This document shows positions 1-6,839 of a stretch of DNA of 12,138 nucleotides, one piece after another. The number at the start of each line of letters is the position of its first letter. The stretch's first letter is position 1. Made by a program: the position numbers and the translations under genes. The notes beneath the pieces were generated by a model. The model made no database searches and was not told the origin of the DNA. It saw only the letters and a list, made by a program, of their open reading frames with translations. Origin of the DNA: Silanimonas sp965368785 (lineage in GTDB: Bacteria > Pseudomonadota > Gammaproteobacteria > Xanthomonadales > Xanthomonadaceae); assembly GCA_965368785.1 (NCBI GenBank), contig CBDUOG010000060.1, positions 1 to 12,138 on the forward strand. Direction: 5' to 3'.

Positions 1-289
1 CAACCGAATCAAAGCTTTGATACATCAATTCGACCCGGCCATTGCTGATAGCCACGAAACCGAGGCGATTTTCATGCGGAACCTGAATTTGGACTTCGAA
101 GCCAAGCGCCTTCCAAAACACCAGTGAGGGTTCAATCGCGTCAACCAATAAAACCGGTGTCGATTTTTTTACGCTAGCCATCGAGGGCTCCTTGTCGTTG
201 GAAAAAGAACCTAGATCGAACGGTGACTCCGATAGCCGCGTACAGGCCGGTGCTATCAGTATCAATACAATCAGCAAAAAGACTTTCAT
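1..289 (-). CDS. VOC/glyoxalase-like protein with lipoprotein-type leader (partial, C-terminus off the window)
   Basis: Reading leftward from an ATG at 289, 96 codons stay open to the window edge. Residues 1-16 look like a lipoprotein signal: a Lys, a hydrophobic core (FLLIVLILI), then APAC with Cys at 16. Residues 17-36 are a Ser/Asp/Glu-rich linker. From Met37 the sequence matches the first beta-alpha-beta unit of the vicinal oxygen chelate superfamily (PVLLVDAIEPSLVFW, then LGF and a GRVELM strand). This fold covers glyoxalases, dioxygenases and bleomycin-resistance proteins, so the substrate cannot be stated. AAGGAG lies 9 nt before the ATG at 289, and another AAGGAG lies 6 nt before an in-frame ATG at 181, which would give a purely cytosolic VOC protein. 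I chose 289 because a chance in-frame lipobox is unlikely, but 181 is a real alternative. The gene is divergent from the cation transporter at 371. Confidence 0.65.
   Translation of the reverse strand, partial: MKVFLLIVLILIAPACTRLSESPFDLGSFSNDKEPSMASVKKSTPVLLVDAIEPSLVFWKALGFEVQIQVPHENRLGFVAISNGRVELMYQSFDSV
182..193 (-). promoter_or_regulatory. Internal ribosome binding site for a second VOC start
   Basis: On the minus strand AAGGAG (188-193) is followed by 6 nt and an in-frame ATG at 181. This is as good as the site at 299-304 that serves the longer start at 289. It allows a cytosolic isoform lacking the lipoprotein leader, or marks the only true start if the longer reading is wrong. Confidence 0.5.
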
Positions 290-370
290 AGGAGTGTACT
301 CCTTAGGCATGAGCCGCCCAATGATAAGGGCTCTGATAGACTGCGCTATCTGAACGATTCAGGGGTTGGT

Positions 371-1282
371 ATGGCATCTCAGAGTAACTCACTAAGGGCA
401 ATTCTATTTGCGTTGGGCGCGAATTTTTGCATCTTCGTTTTCAAGCTCGGCGCAGCATGGTTGACTAAATCCGGCGCGATGCTGGCAGAGGCAATCCATT
501 CGTTAGCCGACTGCGGAAATCAGGGCCTGCTGTTGATCGGTCTGAGCCGGAGCAAGCGCGCAGCCAGTGATGAGCATCCTTTAGGTTACGGAAAGACTAT
601 TTACTTCTGGTCCTTCGTGGTGGCGTTGGTTTTGTTCTCGATGGGTGGTTTATTTTCACTGATGGAGGGCTGGCACAAATTACATGAGCCCGAAGCCTTA
701 AGCTGGCCATGGGTTGCAGTGGGTGTATTGAGCGCTTCGATCATCGCCGAATCGATCTCCATGCGCGCATGCATTGTCGAAGTGAATAAAGTCCGGGGCG
801 ATCGCAGCTTCTGGCGCTGGTTCCGTGAAAGCCGTCAGGCGGAGTTGGTTGTAATTTTTGGTGAAGACTTGGCGGCACTGCTGGGTTTAGTGCTTGCATT
901 GATCGCCGTAGTCCTAACCATGATTACGGGCGATCCGATGTGGGATGCTCTGGGTACGCTCGCTATTGGCACACTTCTTATAGCCGTTGCGTTTTTCATT
1001 GCAATTGAAATTAAATCCTTGCTCATCGGTCAAGGCGTTGATCCTGTGCAACGCCAACAGTTGTTGGAGTTTTTAGGCCTTCACGAATACGTCGAAGAAG
1101 TCTATGACTTACGGACCTTACAAATGGGTAATGACGTGATGCTGGCCGTGAAGGCGAAAATGGCTCCGGTCGAGACACCAGAACTTTTGATCGAGCGAAT
1201 TAACCAGGTTGAAAAAGCGATTAAGACTCGATTCCCGCAGGTGCGTTGGAGTTTCTTTGAGCCGGACAATAGCGCCGACTGA
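371..1282 (+). CDS. Cation diffusion facilitator family transporter, SLC30A9/ZnT9-like
   Basis: This is a 303-residue inner-membrane protein with about six hydrophobic helices (roughly 8-30, 37-58, 77-98, 113-133, 158-183, 190-215) and a soluble C-terminal domain (about 216-303), the usual cation diffusion facilitator layout. Helix 2 carries HSLADCGNQ (His43, Asp47, Asn50), a metal-site position in the family. DEHPLGYGK at 67-75 is the conserved loop that follows. Helix 5 reads FGEDLAALLG (Glu165, Asp166) rather than the DxxxD or HxxxD pattern of FieF/YiiP. The helix 2 and helix 5 patterns resemble the SLC30A9 (ZnT9) branch. Family members usually exchange divalent metal, often Zn, for protons, but the metal here is not determined. 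The start has only a weak AGGGG before it. The stop lies 2 bp from the stop of the convergent gene at 1285, leaving no room for a terminator between them. Confidence 0.9.
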   Translation: MASQSNSLRAILFALGANFCIFVFKLGAAWLTKSGAMLAEAIHSLADCGNQGLLLIGLSRSKRAASDEHPLGYGKTIYFWSFVVALVLFSMGGLFSLMEGWHKLHEPEALSWPWVAVGVLSASIIAESISMRACIVEVNKVRGDRSFWRWFRESRQAELVVIFGEDLAALLGLVLALIAVVLTMITGDPMWDALGTLAIGTLLIAVAFFIAIEIKSLLIGQGVDPVQRQQLLEFLGLHEYVEEVYDLRTLQMGNDVMLAVKAKMAPVETPELLIERINQVEKAIKTRFPQVRWSFFEPDNSAD

Positions 1283-1284
1283 AT

Positions 1285-2025
1285 TCAGCGAAGTTCCAAC
1301 TCGCCGCTGATGCCGCCATACAGTGCTGATTCGTTCAGCACTTTAAGCTCAATGGATTGGCTGCTTTCATGTGACGCATCTCGCAGTGCTTCGCGACAGC
1401 TATCAAATAACTCACTGGCGCTGATATCGGCGTCAACGAAACCGCAAACGCCCACCTTGACCCTGTGCAAGTCGCTGTTTTCGTGGATTGGCGTGCGCAA
1501 TACGCGCTGGCAGCCGTTGCGGATGTGTCCGGCCAGGATACTCGCTTCATGCGGCGGCGTTTCTGGCAGCAGGACCAGAAACTGATGGCCATCAATACGT
1601 GCCAACCAATCGGTTGAGCGAATTCTTCGGGAAATTGTCGCGCGCAGAAGTTCAAGTTCCGCTTCGCTTCGAGCCGAAGAGATCGGCGCAATTATCATGA
1701 GCGAGAGAGGATGCCGGTATCGCGTTGCCCTTAAGCACTCCTGAGCCAGAACATTGAGGGCCTTGCTGTGATCTACTTCCGGGTTGTCTGCTGCCAGTGT
1801 CTGCGCAGAAGCTATCGGTTGAGCTACGAACAGTCGGTAAATCACATAGCAAACTGCGCCGAATATAAATGCAACGTTGAGTGCGACCATCAAGTTGAGC
1901 AATAAAGCATATCTGGCGGAGCCGAAGAGCAGACTTGGTTTGGCTGCGAGGGCCAACACAAATGCGGCGACTGTGAGACTTGCCGCAATCCACAAAAATC
2001 GATCGTGCAATAACCTGTGCATCAT
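1285..2025 (-). CDS. Membrane-anchored degenerate GGDEF-domain protein
   Basis: The 246-residue protein has two predicted membrane helices (about 10-33 and 41-66), a short linker, and a cytoplasmic domain from about 88 that aligns with GGDEF diguanylate cyclases. The signature region ARIDGHQFLVLLPET (142-156) matches the canonical AR(Y/L)GGDEFxxLLP, but GGDEF is replaced by DGHQF, so the metal-binding acid is lost. The preceding D-x-D-x-F-K and N-D-x-x-G-H segment is also missing or shortened, and the domain should not make c-di-GMP. RSTD at 136-139 lies exactly five residues before the signature, the position of the RxxD inhibitory c-di-GMP site. I infer a c-di-GMP binding or structural role. 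Met1 and Met2 are adjacent. The GGAG before them suits Met2 (start 2022) slightly better. It lies 63 bp downstream of the DUF1761-type gene on the same strand, so co-transcription is plausible. Confidence 0.78.
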   Translation of the reverse strand: MMHRLLHDRFLWIAASLTVAAFVLALAAKPSLLFGSARYALLLNLMVALNVAFIFGAVCYVIYRLFVAQPIASAQTLAADNPEVDHSKALNVLAQECLRATRYRHPLSLMIIAPISSARSEAELELLRATISRRIRSTDWLARIDGHQFLVLLPETPPHEASILAGHIRNGCQRVLRTPIHENSDLHRVKVGVCGFVDADISASELFDSCREALRDASHESSQSIELKVLNESALYGGISGELELR

Positions 2026-2088
2026 CGCTCCATCAGCAAATAGATCGGCTGCTACTATTCAATTAGTAAAAACTACTGTCGTTTAGGT

Positions 2089-2478
2089 TTAATGCCACAA
2101 GGCCAGAACCACGGCGTAGAGAACAAACTGTACGATGTGATATCCACCATCAATGGCTAATAATTTAAAGCTGCGTTGTGCGAATTGGTAATTAATTGCA
2201 TAGCTGGAAAAAATAAAAGCGATGCCAACCAATAGCGCGTCATGGATAGCCGCATGCATTTCAGGTTGAGGGCCGAGCAGGAATGCAAGTCCGTAGGCGG
2301 CTACAAACGCGAATAAAAAACTGATTCCGAATACTTTAGCTGGGTGCCCTTTAGCCTCAGTCACTCCGGTTTCGCGCATCCAGGTTTTGCCAAAAAGTAT
2401 TGGCGAATACCAAAGGCCACCCAACGCAAAACTGAGAACGGCCGCAAGTAGAACAGCCCAAATATTGATATCTGGCAT
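2089..2478 (-). CDS. DUF1761-type small integral membrane protein
   Basis: From the ATG at 2478 this is a 129-residue, mostly hydrophobic protein with four likely membrane helices (about 4-24, 48-68, 80-97, 107-127). GGLWYSPILFGK (20-31) after helix 1 and the late IDGGYH (109-114) leading into the last helix are features I recall for DUF1761 proteins, whose function is unknown. The reading frame stays open to an ATG at 2520, but 2478 is preferred: AGGGGG sits 6 nt upstream and the protein then begins MPDIN, typical of the family. It is divergent from accD and probably expressed with the GGDEF-like gene 63 bp downstream. No catalytic residues can be pointed to. A transport or membrane-stress role would be speculation. 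Confidence 0.8.
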   Translation of the reverse strand: MPDINIWAVLLAAVLSFALGGLWYSPILFGKTWMRETGVTEAKGHPAKVFGISFLFAFVAAYGLAFLLGPQPEMHAAIHDALLVGIAFIFSSYAINYQFAQRSFKLLAIDGGYHIVQFVLYAVVLALWH

Positions 2479-2544
2479 AAATCCCCCTTGATCACTCGAT
2501 TTATGTGCCCGGGTAGGCACCCCTGGTGGCCAGAATGGCCCTTT

Positions 2545-2622
2545 TTCGGCATACGATCAAGCCGCCGGGGTCGGGTGACGGGCAGGTCCCGTTCTATACA
2601 TTTGCCGGGTTCGGCATACAAT
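2545..2622 (+). repeat. Direct repeat TTCGGCATACRAT in the accD upstream region
   Basis: TTCGGCATACGAT (2545-2557) and TTCGGCATACAAT (2610-2622) are 13-base copies differing at one base, with starts 65 bp apart, in the 187-bp gap between the divergent DUF1761-type gene and accD. The second copy contains TACAAT, which could serve as a -10 box, but no convincing -35 lies 16-18 bp upstream. Just before the first copy are GTGCC-6-GGCAC (2505-2520) and a short GGCC-5-GGCC hairpin (2528-2540) followed by five T, together resembling a weak terminator or attenuator. The gap may hold the promoters for both genes, but I cannot place either with confidence. Confidence 0.45.
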
Positions 2623-2665
2623 GGCGGGTCTGGATCCAAAGTTCCTTCGAGAACAAGAGGCTTAC

Positions 2666-3547
2666 ATGAGTTGGTTGACCAAATTGATGCCGTCGCGCAT
2701 TCGAACTGAAGGCGGGAACAAGCGCGCAGTTCCTGAAGGAATATGGGAAAAGTGCGATAACTGTGGTGCCGCCTTGTACGCGCCGGAAGTCGATGAGCAT
2801 CAGCACGTGTGCCCCAAATGCACACACCATATGGGTATTCCTGCGCGTGAACGCTTGCAGCATTTTCTCGACGCCGGGAGTTTCGAGGAAATCGGGGCCG
2901 AACTGGGTCCGGTCGATGCGCTGAAGTTTAAGGATCAGAAAAAATATGCGGACCGAATCAAAGCAAGCCAAAAGCAAGTCGGCGAAAAGGATGCATTAAT
3001 TGCCGGCCGTGGCCGCTTGAAGGGTATGCCGGTCTGCGTTGCGGCGTTTGAATTTAAGTTTATGGGCGGGTCGATGGGAGCCGTGGTTGGCGAGCGCTTT
3101 ACTCTAGCCGCCGAGCAGGCTTTGGAAGATGGCTGTCCGTTGGTGTGCTTCTCGGCAACCGGTGGCGCACGGATGCAAGAAGGCTTGTTCTCGCTAATGC
3201 AAATGGCCAAAACCTCTGCTGCGCTCGGTCATATGCGCCGCGCAGGTCTGCCGTACATCTCTGTGCTTACCCACCCAACGACCGGTGGTGTTTCCGCGTC
3301 ACTGGGCATGCTCGGTGATTTGAACGTTGCCGAGCCTAAAGCCCTGATTGGTTTTGCCGGCCCGCGTGTGATTGAACAAACCGTGCGCGAAACCTTGCCG
3401 GAAGGTTTTCAGCGAAGCGAATTCCTGGTGGATCATGGCGCAGTCGACATGATTGTTGATCGACGCGAAATGCGTGATCGTCTTGCTGACATTCTGGCAT
3501 TGCTGATGAAGAAGCCGGCAATTAAGCGCGAAGCCGAAGCAAGCTAA
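2666..3547 (+). CDS. accD: Acetyl-CoA carboxylase carboxyltransferase subunit beta
   Basis: AccD pairs with AccA to move the carboxyl group from carboxybiotin (on AccB) to acetyl-CoA, making malonyl-CoA, the first committed step of fatty acid synthesis in the cytoplasm. The 293-residue length is normal. The N-terminal zinc ribbon has four cysteines, CDNC (30-33) and CPKC (49-52). The crotonase-like carboxyltransferase core shows GGSMG (134-138), ATGGARMQEG (164-173) with the oxyanion-hole glycines, and PTTGGVSASLG (204-214). The frame is open upstream to 2621, but the start at 2666 gives the family's MSW N-terminus with AGAGG about 6 nt upstream. The stop is 2 bp before glmM, so the two genes are almost certainly co-transcribed. 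Confidence 0.97.
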   Translation: MSWLTKLMPSRIRTEGGNKRAVPEGIWEKCDNCGAALYAPEVDEHQHVCPKCTHHMGIPARERLQHFLDAGSFEEIGAELGPVDALKFKDQKKYADRIKASQKQVGEKDALIAGRGRLKGMPVCVAAFEFKFMGGSMGAVVGERFTLAAEQALEDGCPLVCFSATGGARMQEGLFSLMQMAKTSAALGHMRRAGLPYISVLTHPTTGGVSASLGMLGDLNVAEPKALIGFAGPRVIEQTVRETLPEGFQRSEFLVDHGAVDMIVDRREMRDRLADILALLMKKPAIKREAEAS

Positions 3548-3549
3548 TC

Positions 3550-4896
3550 ATGAGTGCCCGGCGCTATTTTGGAACCGATGGTATTCGCGGACGTGTCGGC
3601 GAGGGCGTTATATCGCCGGACTTTATGCTGCGGCTTGGCTGGGCTGCCGGAAAAGTCTTCGCCAAGGGTGATAAACGCGCGACAGTCGTTATTGGCAAAG
3701 ACACGCGCATTTCCGGGTATATGTTCGAGTCGGCGCTTGAGGCCGGCCTGTTGGCGGCCGGGGCCAATGTAAAATTGCTGGGCCCGATGCCGACTCCGGC
3801 GGTAGCCTACCTGGCGCAATCGTTGCGTGCGGATGCGGGAATTGTGATCAGTGCCTCGCACAATCCGCACCACGACAACGGCATTAAGTTTTTCTCCGGC
3901 CGCGGGGAAAAACTCAACGATGTAACCGAAGCCGCGATCGAGTCCTGGCTCGAGCAAGCCTTTGTTTGCGTTGAATCGGATCGTCTCGGCAAAGCATCGC
4001 GAGTAAACGACGCGCTCACGCGTTACGCGGAATACTGCAAAAACAGCGTGCCTGCAGGATTTAGTCTTCAGGGCCGCAAGATTGTTCTGGATTGCGCGCA
4101 CGGTGCAACCTACCTGTCGGCACCGAAAGTATTCTCCGAGTTAGGCGCGCAGGTCGATGTCATCGCCAATGCGCCTAATGGCTTAAATATTAATCATGGC
4201 GTCGGCTCCACTCATCCGGAGGCCTTGGCCGCACGCGTCGTTGAAATCGGTGCTGAGCTGGGCATTGCGTTTGACGGTGACGGCGACCGTATTTTGATGG
4301 TCTCGTCGGACGGCACGGTGTATGACGGCGACGCGCTGATTCATCTTTTGGCAGAGGATTGGCATAAGAGCGGTCGCTTAAAAGGCCCGGTTGTCGGTAC
4401 GCTGATGAGCAACTATGCGCTGGAGCGCGACTTGCAGCAGCAGGGGATTGGGTTTATCCGGTCCAAGGTCGGCGATCGGCACGTGCATAAGGTACTCAGT
4501 GATAGTGGTGGTGTTCTGGGTGGTGAAGCCTCCGGCCATTTGCTGTGCCTGGATAGCGCCTCAACCGGTGATGCAATCATTGCGGCACTGCAAGTGATGG
4601 AAGTGCTGGTTCGCAAAAATATTAAACTCGACGAAGCCCTGCGCAGTTATGCGCCGTTGCCGCAGAAAACTCGTAATATCCGTATAAGCGCAGGTAATAA
4701 ACCTTTGGACACTGACGTTGTTCAGGCAGCCAGACAACATGCCGAAGAAGAATTGCAGGGAAAGGGCCGTTTGGTGCTGCGCGCATCGGGCACCGAGCCG
4801 CTCATTCGCGTGACGGTGGAGGCGGCCGATGAAGCATTGATGCAGTCGGTTCTGGCGCGATTGGCTGCCGCAGTCGAAAGTGCACTAAAAAATTGA
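3550..4896 (+). CDS. glmM: Phosphoglucosamine mutase
   Basis: GlmM converts glucosamine-6-phosphate to glucosamine-1-phosphate, the precursor of UDP-GlcNAc for peptidoglycan and lipopolysaccharide. At 448 residues it is full length. The N-terminus RRYFGTDGIRG is diagnostic. The phosphoserine loop ISASHNP places the catalytic Ser at 103. The Mg-binding loop DGDGDR is at 242-247, the sugar-binding GEASGH at 325-330, and the C-terminal phosphate-binding RASGTEPLIR at 411-420. All active-site motifs are intact, so it should be active after phosphorylation of Ser103. It follows accD by 2 bp and probably depends on accD translation, since its own ribosome binding site is weak. In E. coli glmM lies near folP and secG. 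Here secG is still nearby, but accD lies upstream instead of folP and three genes separate glmM from secG. Confidence 0.98.
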   Translation: MSARRYFGTDGIRGRVGEGVISPDFMLRLGWAAGKVFAKGDKRATVVIGKDTRISGYMFESALEAGLLAAGANVKLLGPMPTPAVAYLAQSLRADAGIVISASHNPHHDNGIKFFSGRGEKLNDVTEAAIESWLEQAFVCVESDRLGKASRVNDALTRYAEYCKNSVPAGFSLQGRKIVLDCAHGATYLSAPKVFSELGAQVDVIANAPNGLNINHGVGSTHPEALAARVVEIGAELGIAFDGDGDRILMVSSDGTVYDGDALIHLLAEDWHKSGRLKGPVVGTLMSNYALERDLQQQGIGFIRSKVGDRHVHKVLSDSGGVLGGEASGHLLCLDSASTGDAIIAALQVMEVLVRKNIKLDEALRSYAPLPQKTRNIRISAGNKPLDTDVVQAARQHAEEELQGKGRLVLRASGTEPLIRVTVEAADEALMQSVLARLAAAVESALKN

Positions 4897-4926
4897 ATTC
4901 AGAAGAACCCAATTAAGAGATTCGAT

Positions 4927-5877
4927 ATGAGCCAAGCTTCCAGTGTAAAAATACCGACCCTTGATATCCGCGATTTTGACCGCGACCGCCAGGCATTCGT
5001 TGAAAAGCTGGGTCAGGCCTATTGCCAGTGGGGCTTTTGTGGAATTCGTGGCCACGGGATTTCAGAGGCGCAAATAAAAGAGGCTTACGAGCAGTTTTCT
5101 ACACTGTTTGCATTGCCGGAAGAAACCAAGATGAAGTACCACATCAAAGGTACCGGCGGTGCCCGGGGCTATACGCCGTTTGGCATCGAGACTGCAAAAG
5201 GCGCCAAACATTTTGACCTGAAGGAATTTTGGCATATTGGCCGCGAAATTCCGGCTGACAGCAAGTACCGCGAATTTATGCCCAAAAATATTTGGCCCGG
5301 TGAATTGCCGGAGTTCAAACGGGTTGGCTATGGCCTTTATCAGGCGTTGGATGAATTAGGCTCACGAGTGTTGTCTGCGCTTGCTCTGTACATTGATCTG
5401 CCAATTGATTACTTTGCGGATAAGACTAATTTCGGCAATTCAATACTTCGGCCAATTCACTATCCGCCGATTACCGCTGACGAAGTGCCCAATGTTCGCG
5501 CCGGGGCACATGAAGACATCAATTTGATTACGTTGTTGGTCGGCGCAAGTGCGGCGGGTCTTGAAGTGTTGTCGCGCGATGGTCAGTGGATACCGTTCAC
5601 CGCCGAAGAAGACACCATTGTGGTAAATATCGGTGACATGCTGCAGCGATTGACCAATCATGTGTATCCGTCAACAACCCACCGCGTGGTCAATCCGAAG
5701 GGTGAAGCTGCGCGCAAGCCGCGCTATTCAACGCCTTACTTTTTGCACCCCAATCCGGACTTTATGATCGAAACATTGCCGTCGTGTATTAGTGACAGTA
5801 ATCCGAATCGCTATCCTGAGCCGATCAGCTCGCATGAGTATTTGATGGAGCGTTTGCGCGAGATCAAGCTGGTTTAG
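4927..5877 (+). CDS. Isopenicillin-N-synthase-like Fe(II) oxygenase (probable 2-oxoglutarate-dependent)
   Basis: The 316-residue protein has the two-part plan of the isopenicillin N synthase/plant-type dioxygenase family: a DIOX_N-like N-terminal half (IPTLDIRDF at 9-17, WGFCGIRGHGI at 35-45) and a C-terminal double-stranded beta-helix. The iron triad is His195 and Asp197 (GAHEDINLITLL), and His252 (STTHRVVNP). Arg266 and Ser268 form the RxS pair that holds the 2-oxoglutarate carboxylate in most members, although IPNS uses it for its peptide substrate, so the cosubstrate is probable rather than proven. The substrate cannot be inferred. No biosynthetic cluster is nearby, so antibiotic synthesis is not implied. 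TAAGAGA lies about 8 nt before the ATG. It follows glmM by 30 bp with no terminator visible, and a strong terminator follows, making it the likely last gene of an accD-glmM unit. Confidence 0.88.
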   Translation: MSQASSVKIPTLDIRDFDRDRQAFVEKLGQAYCQWGFCGIRGHGISEAQIKEAYEQFSTLFALPEETKMKYHIKGTGGARGYTPFGIETAKGAKHFDLKEFWHIGREIPADSKYREFMPKNIWPGELPEFKRVGYGLYQALDELGSRVLSALALYIDLPIDYFADKTNFGNSILRPIHYPPITADEVPNVRAGAHEDINLITLLVGASAAGLEVLSRDGQWIPFTAEEDTIVVNIGDMLQRLTNHVYPSTTHRVVNPKGEAARKPRYSTPYFLHPNPDFMIETLPSCISDSNPNRYPEPISSHEYLMERLREIKLV

Positions 5878-5900
5878 TCGGCATACATAGGGTTACGAGT

Positions 5901-5927
5901 ACGGCGACTCCTCGGTCGCCGTTTTTT
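5901..5927 (+). terminator. Rho-independent terminator after the oxygenase gene
   Basis: ACGGCGAC (5901-5908) pairs perfectly with GTCGCCGT (5915-5922) across a six-base loop. The last pair runs into six T (5922-5927). This is a textbook plus-strand terminator 23 bp after the oxygenase stop. On the minus strand the hairpin lacks a T tail, so the convergent SDR gene is not obviously terminated by it. Confidence 0.92.
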
Positions 5928-5959
5928 ATGGTTGTCCGGTAATTAGGCCTGCAACAGGT

Positions 5960-6757
5960 TTAGGTGTCGTCGCGAAAATCTTTGCTTTTGCTAGCGACCA
6001 GTCCGCGGGCCAGTGCATCAGGTAGGTACTTGCAGATGCCTGCAACGAGCTGGTTCATACGGCCTGTAATAATTCTGCGTTTGCCGAGCTCGGCCGCTTC
6101 GATGGTCCTTTCAGCTACATCTTCACTGCTCAGCCATAAATATTTGGGCAGCTGCGATACCTTGCTGCGCATGCCATTTACATCGTGAAACTCTGAATAG
6201 GTAAAGCCCGGGCATACGGCGGTGACGGTTACGCCCTTAGGCTCCATCTCTAGCGCGAGATTTTCGGAGAACCGAATCAGAAACACTTTGCTGGGCCCAT
6301 ACAGAGTGTGGCCGGCTGAGGCGGGCACCAGACCGGCTAATGAAGCGATGTTGATGATTTTGCCTTTGCCGCGCTTTTCCATCGCAGGTAGAAACAGATA
6401 AGTCAGTTCACAAACTGCAGTGATCAGCACCTGCAAAAACTCTGCGTGGGTTTTCCAGTCGCTACTCAGGTATCGGCCCGGGATTCCGTAGCCGGCGTTA
6501 TTGACCAGAGTTTCGACCAGTAGCCCGTGCTCTTGGGTGTGGGCCAATATGGCCCGGGCTGCGCCCGCGTTGGATAAGTCGGCGACGAAATAGCGGCTCG
6601 GCGCAAAATTTGAAAGCTCTGCGCATATTTCCTTGAGTCGGTCTTCGCGACGAGCAACCAGCAAGGTCGCTTTACCGCGCTTGGCATAGGCGCGAGCGAT
6701 CGCAAGGCCAATGCCACTGCTGGCTCCGGTGATCAGGGTATAGGCATTGGATGACAT
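5960..6757 (-). CDS. Short-chain dehydrogenase/reductase (classical SDR)
   Basis: This 265-residue Rossmann-fold oxidoreductase of the classical SDR type carries the cofactor motif TGASSGIG (10-17), the NNAG structural motif (86-89), and the catalytic Ser139 (INIAS), Tyr153 and Lys157 (YGPSK). CPGF follows as usual. VARREDR after beta-strand 2 carries basic residues that often favour NADP(H), an inference only. The substrate is not predictable. The family spans fatty-acyl, steroid and sugar reductions. The frame opens at an ATG at 6769, but the ATG at 6757 has GAGG 6 nt upstream and gives the common MSSNAYTLITGAS start. It lies alone on the minus strand between the oxygenase and tpiA, convergent with the former and divergent from the latter, which interrupts an otherwise rightward set of core genes. 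Confidence 0.9.
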   Translation of the reverse strand: MSSNAYTLITGASSGIGLAIARAYAKRGKATLLVARREDRLKEICAELSNFAPSRYFVADLSNAGAARAILAHTQEHGLLVETLVNNAGYGIPGRYLSSDWKTHAEFLQVLITAVCELTYLFLPAMEKRGKGKIINIASLAGLVPASAGHTLYGPSKVFLIRFSENLALEMEPKGVTVTAVCPGFTYSEFHDVNGMRSKVSQLPKYLWLSSEDVAERTIEAAELGKRRIITGRMNQLVAGICKYLPDALARGLVASKSKDFRDDT

Positions 6758-6839
6758 GGATGGCCTCATTTGAATAAATCAAAGAATCTAGTATGCCAAG
6801 GCTGGTATTCTTTAGCTTGATCGATTGCAGGAGCCGCAG

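Noticed and set aside
335..350. GATAG-6-CTATC hairpin upstream of the cation transporter
   Set aside because: A 5-bp AT-rich stem is likely by chance and has no associated regulatory element that I can identify.
2050..2085. AGTA-AAAAC-TACT as a terminator between the DUF1761-type and GGDEF-like genes
   Set aside because: The stem is only 4 bp of mostly A-T pairs without a T tail after it on the minus strand.
3544..4101. Long minus-strand open frame inside glmM (185 codons)
   Set aside because: It lies antisense to intact glmM with all catalytic motifs, and its translation has no recognisable domain.
6770..6797. Plus-strand TTGAAT-16-TATGCC as tpiA promoter
   Set aside because: The -10 is a poor match and similar AT-rich combinations are expected by chance in this gap. 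Not strong enough to list.
6771..6799. Minus-strand TTGGCA-17-TATTCA as promoter of the SDR gene
   Set aside because: The predicted transcription start would fall at about 6764, inside the ribosome binding site before the ATG at 6757, leaving no usable leader.
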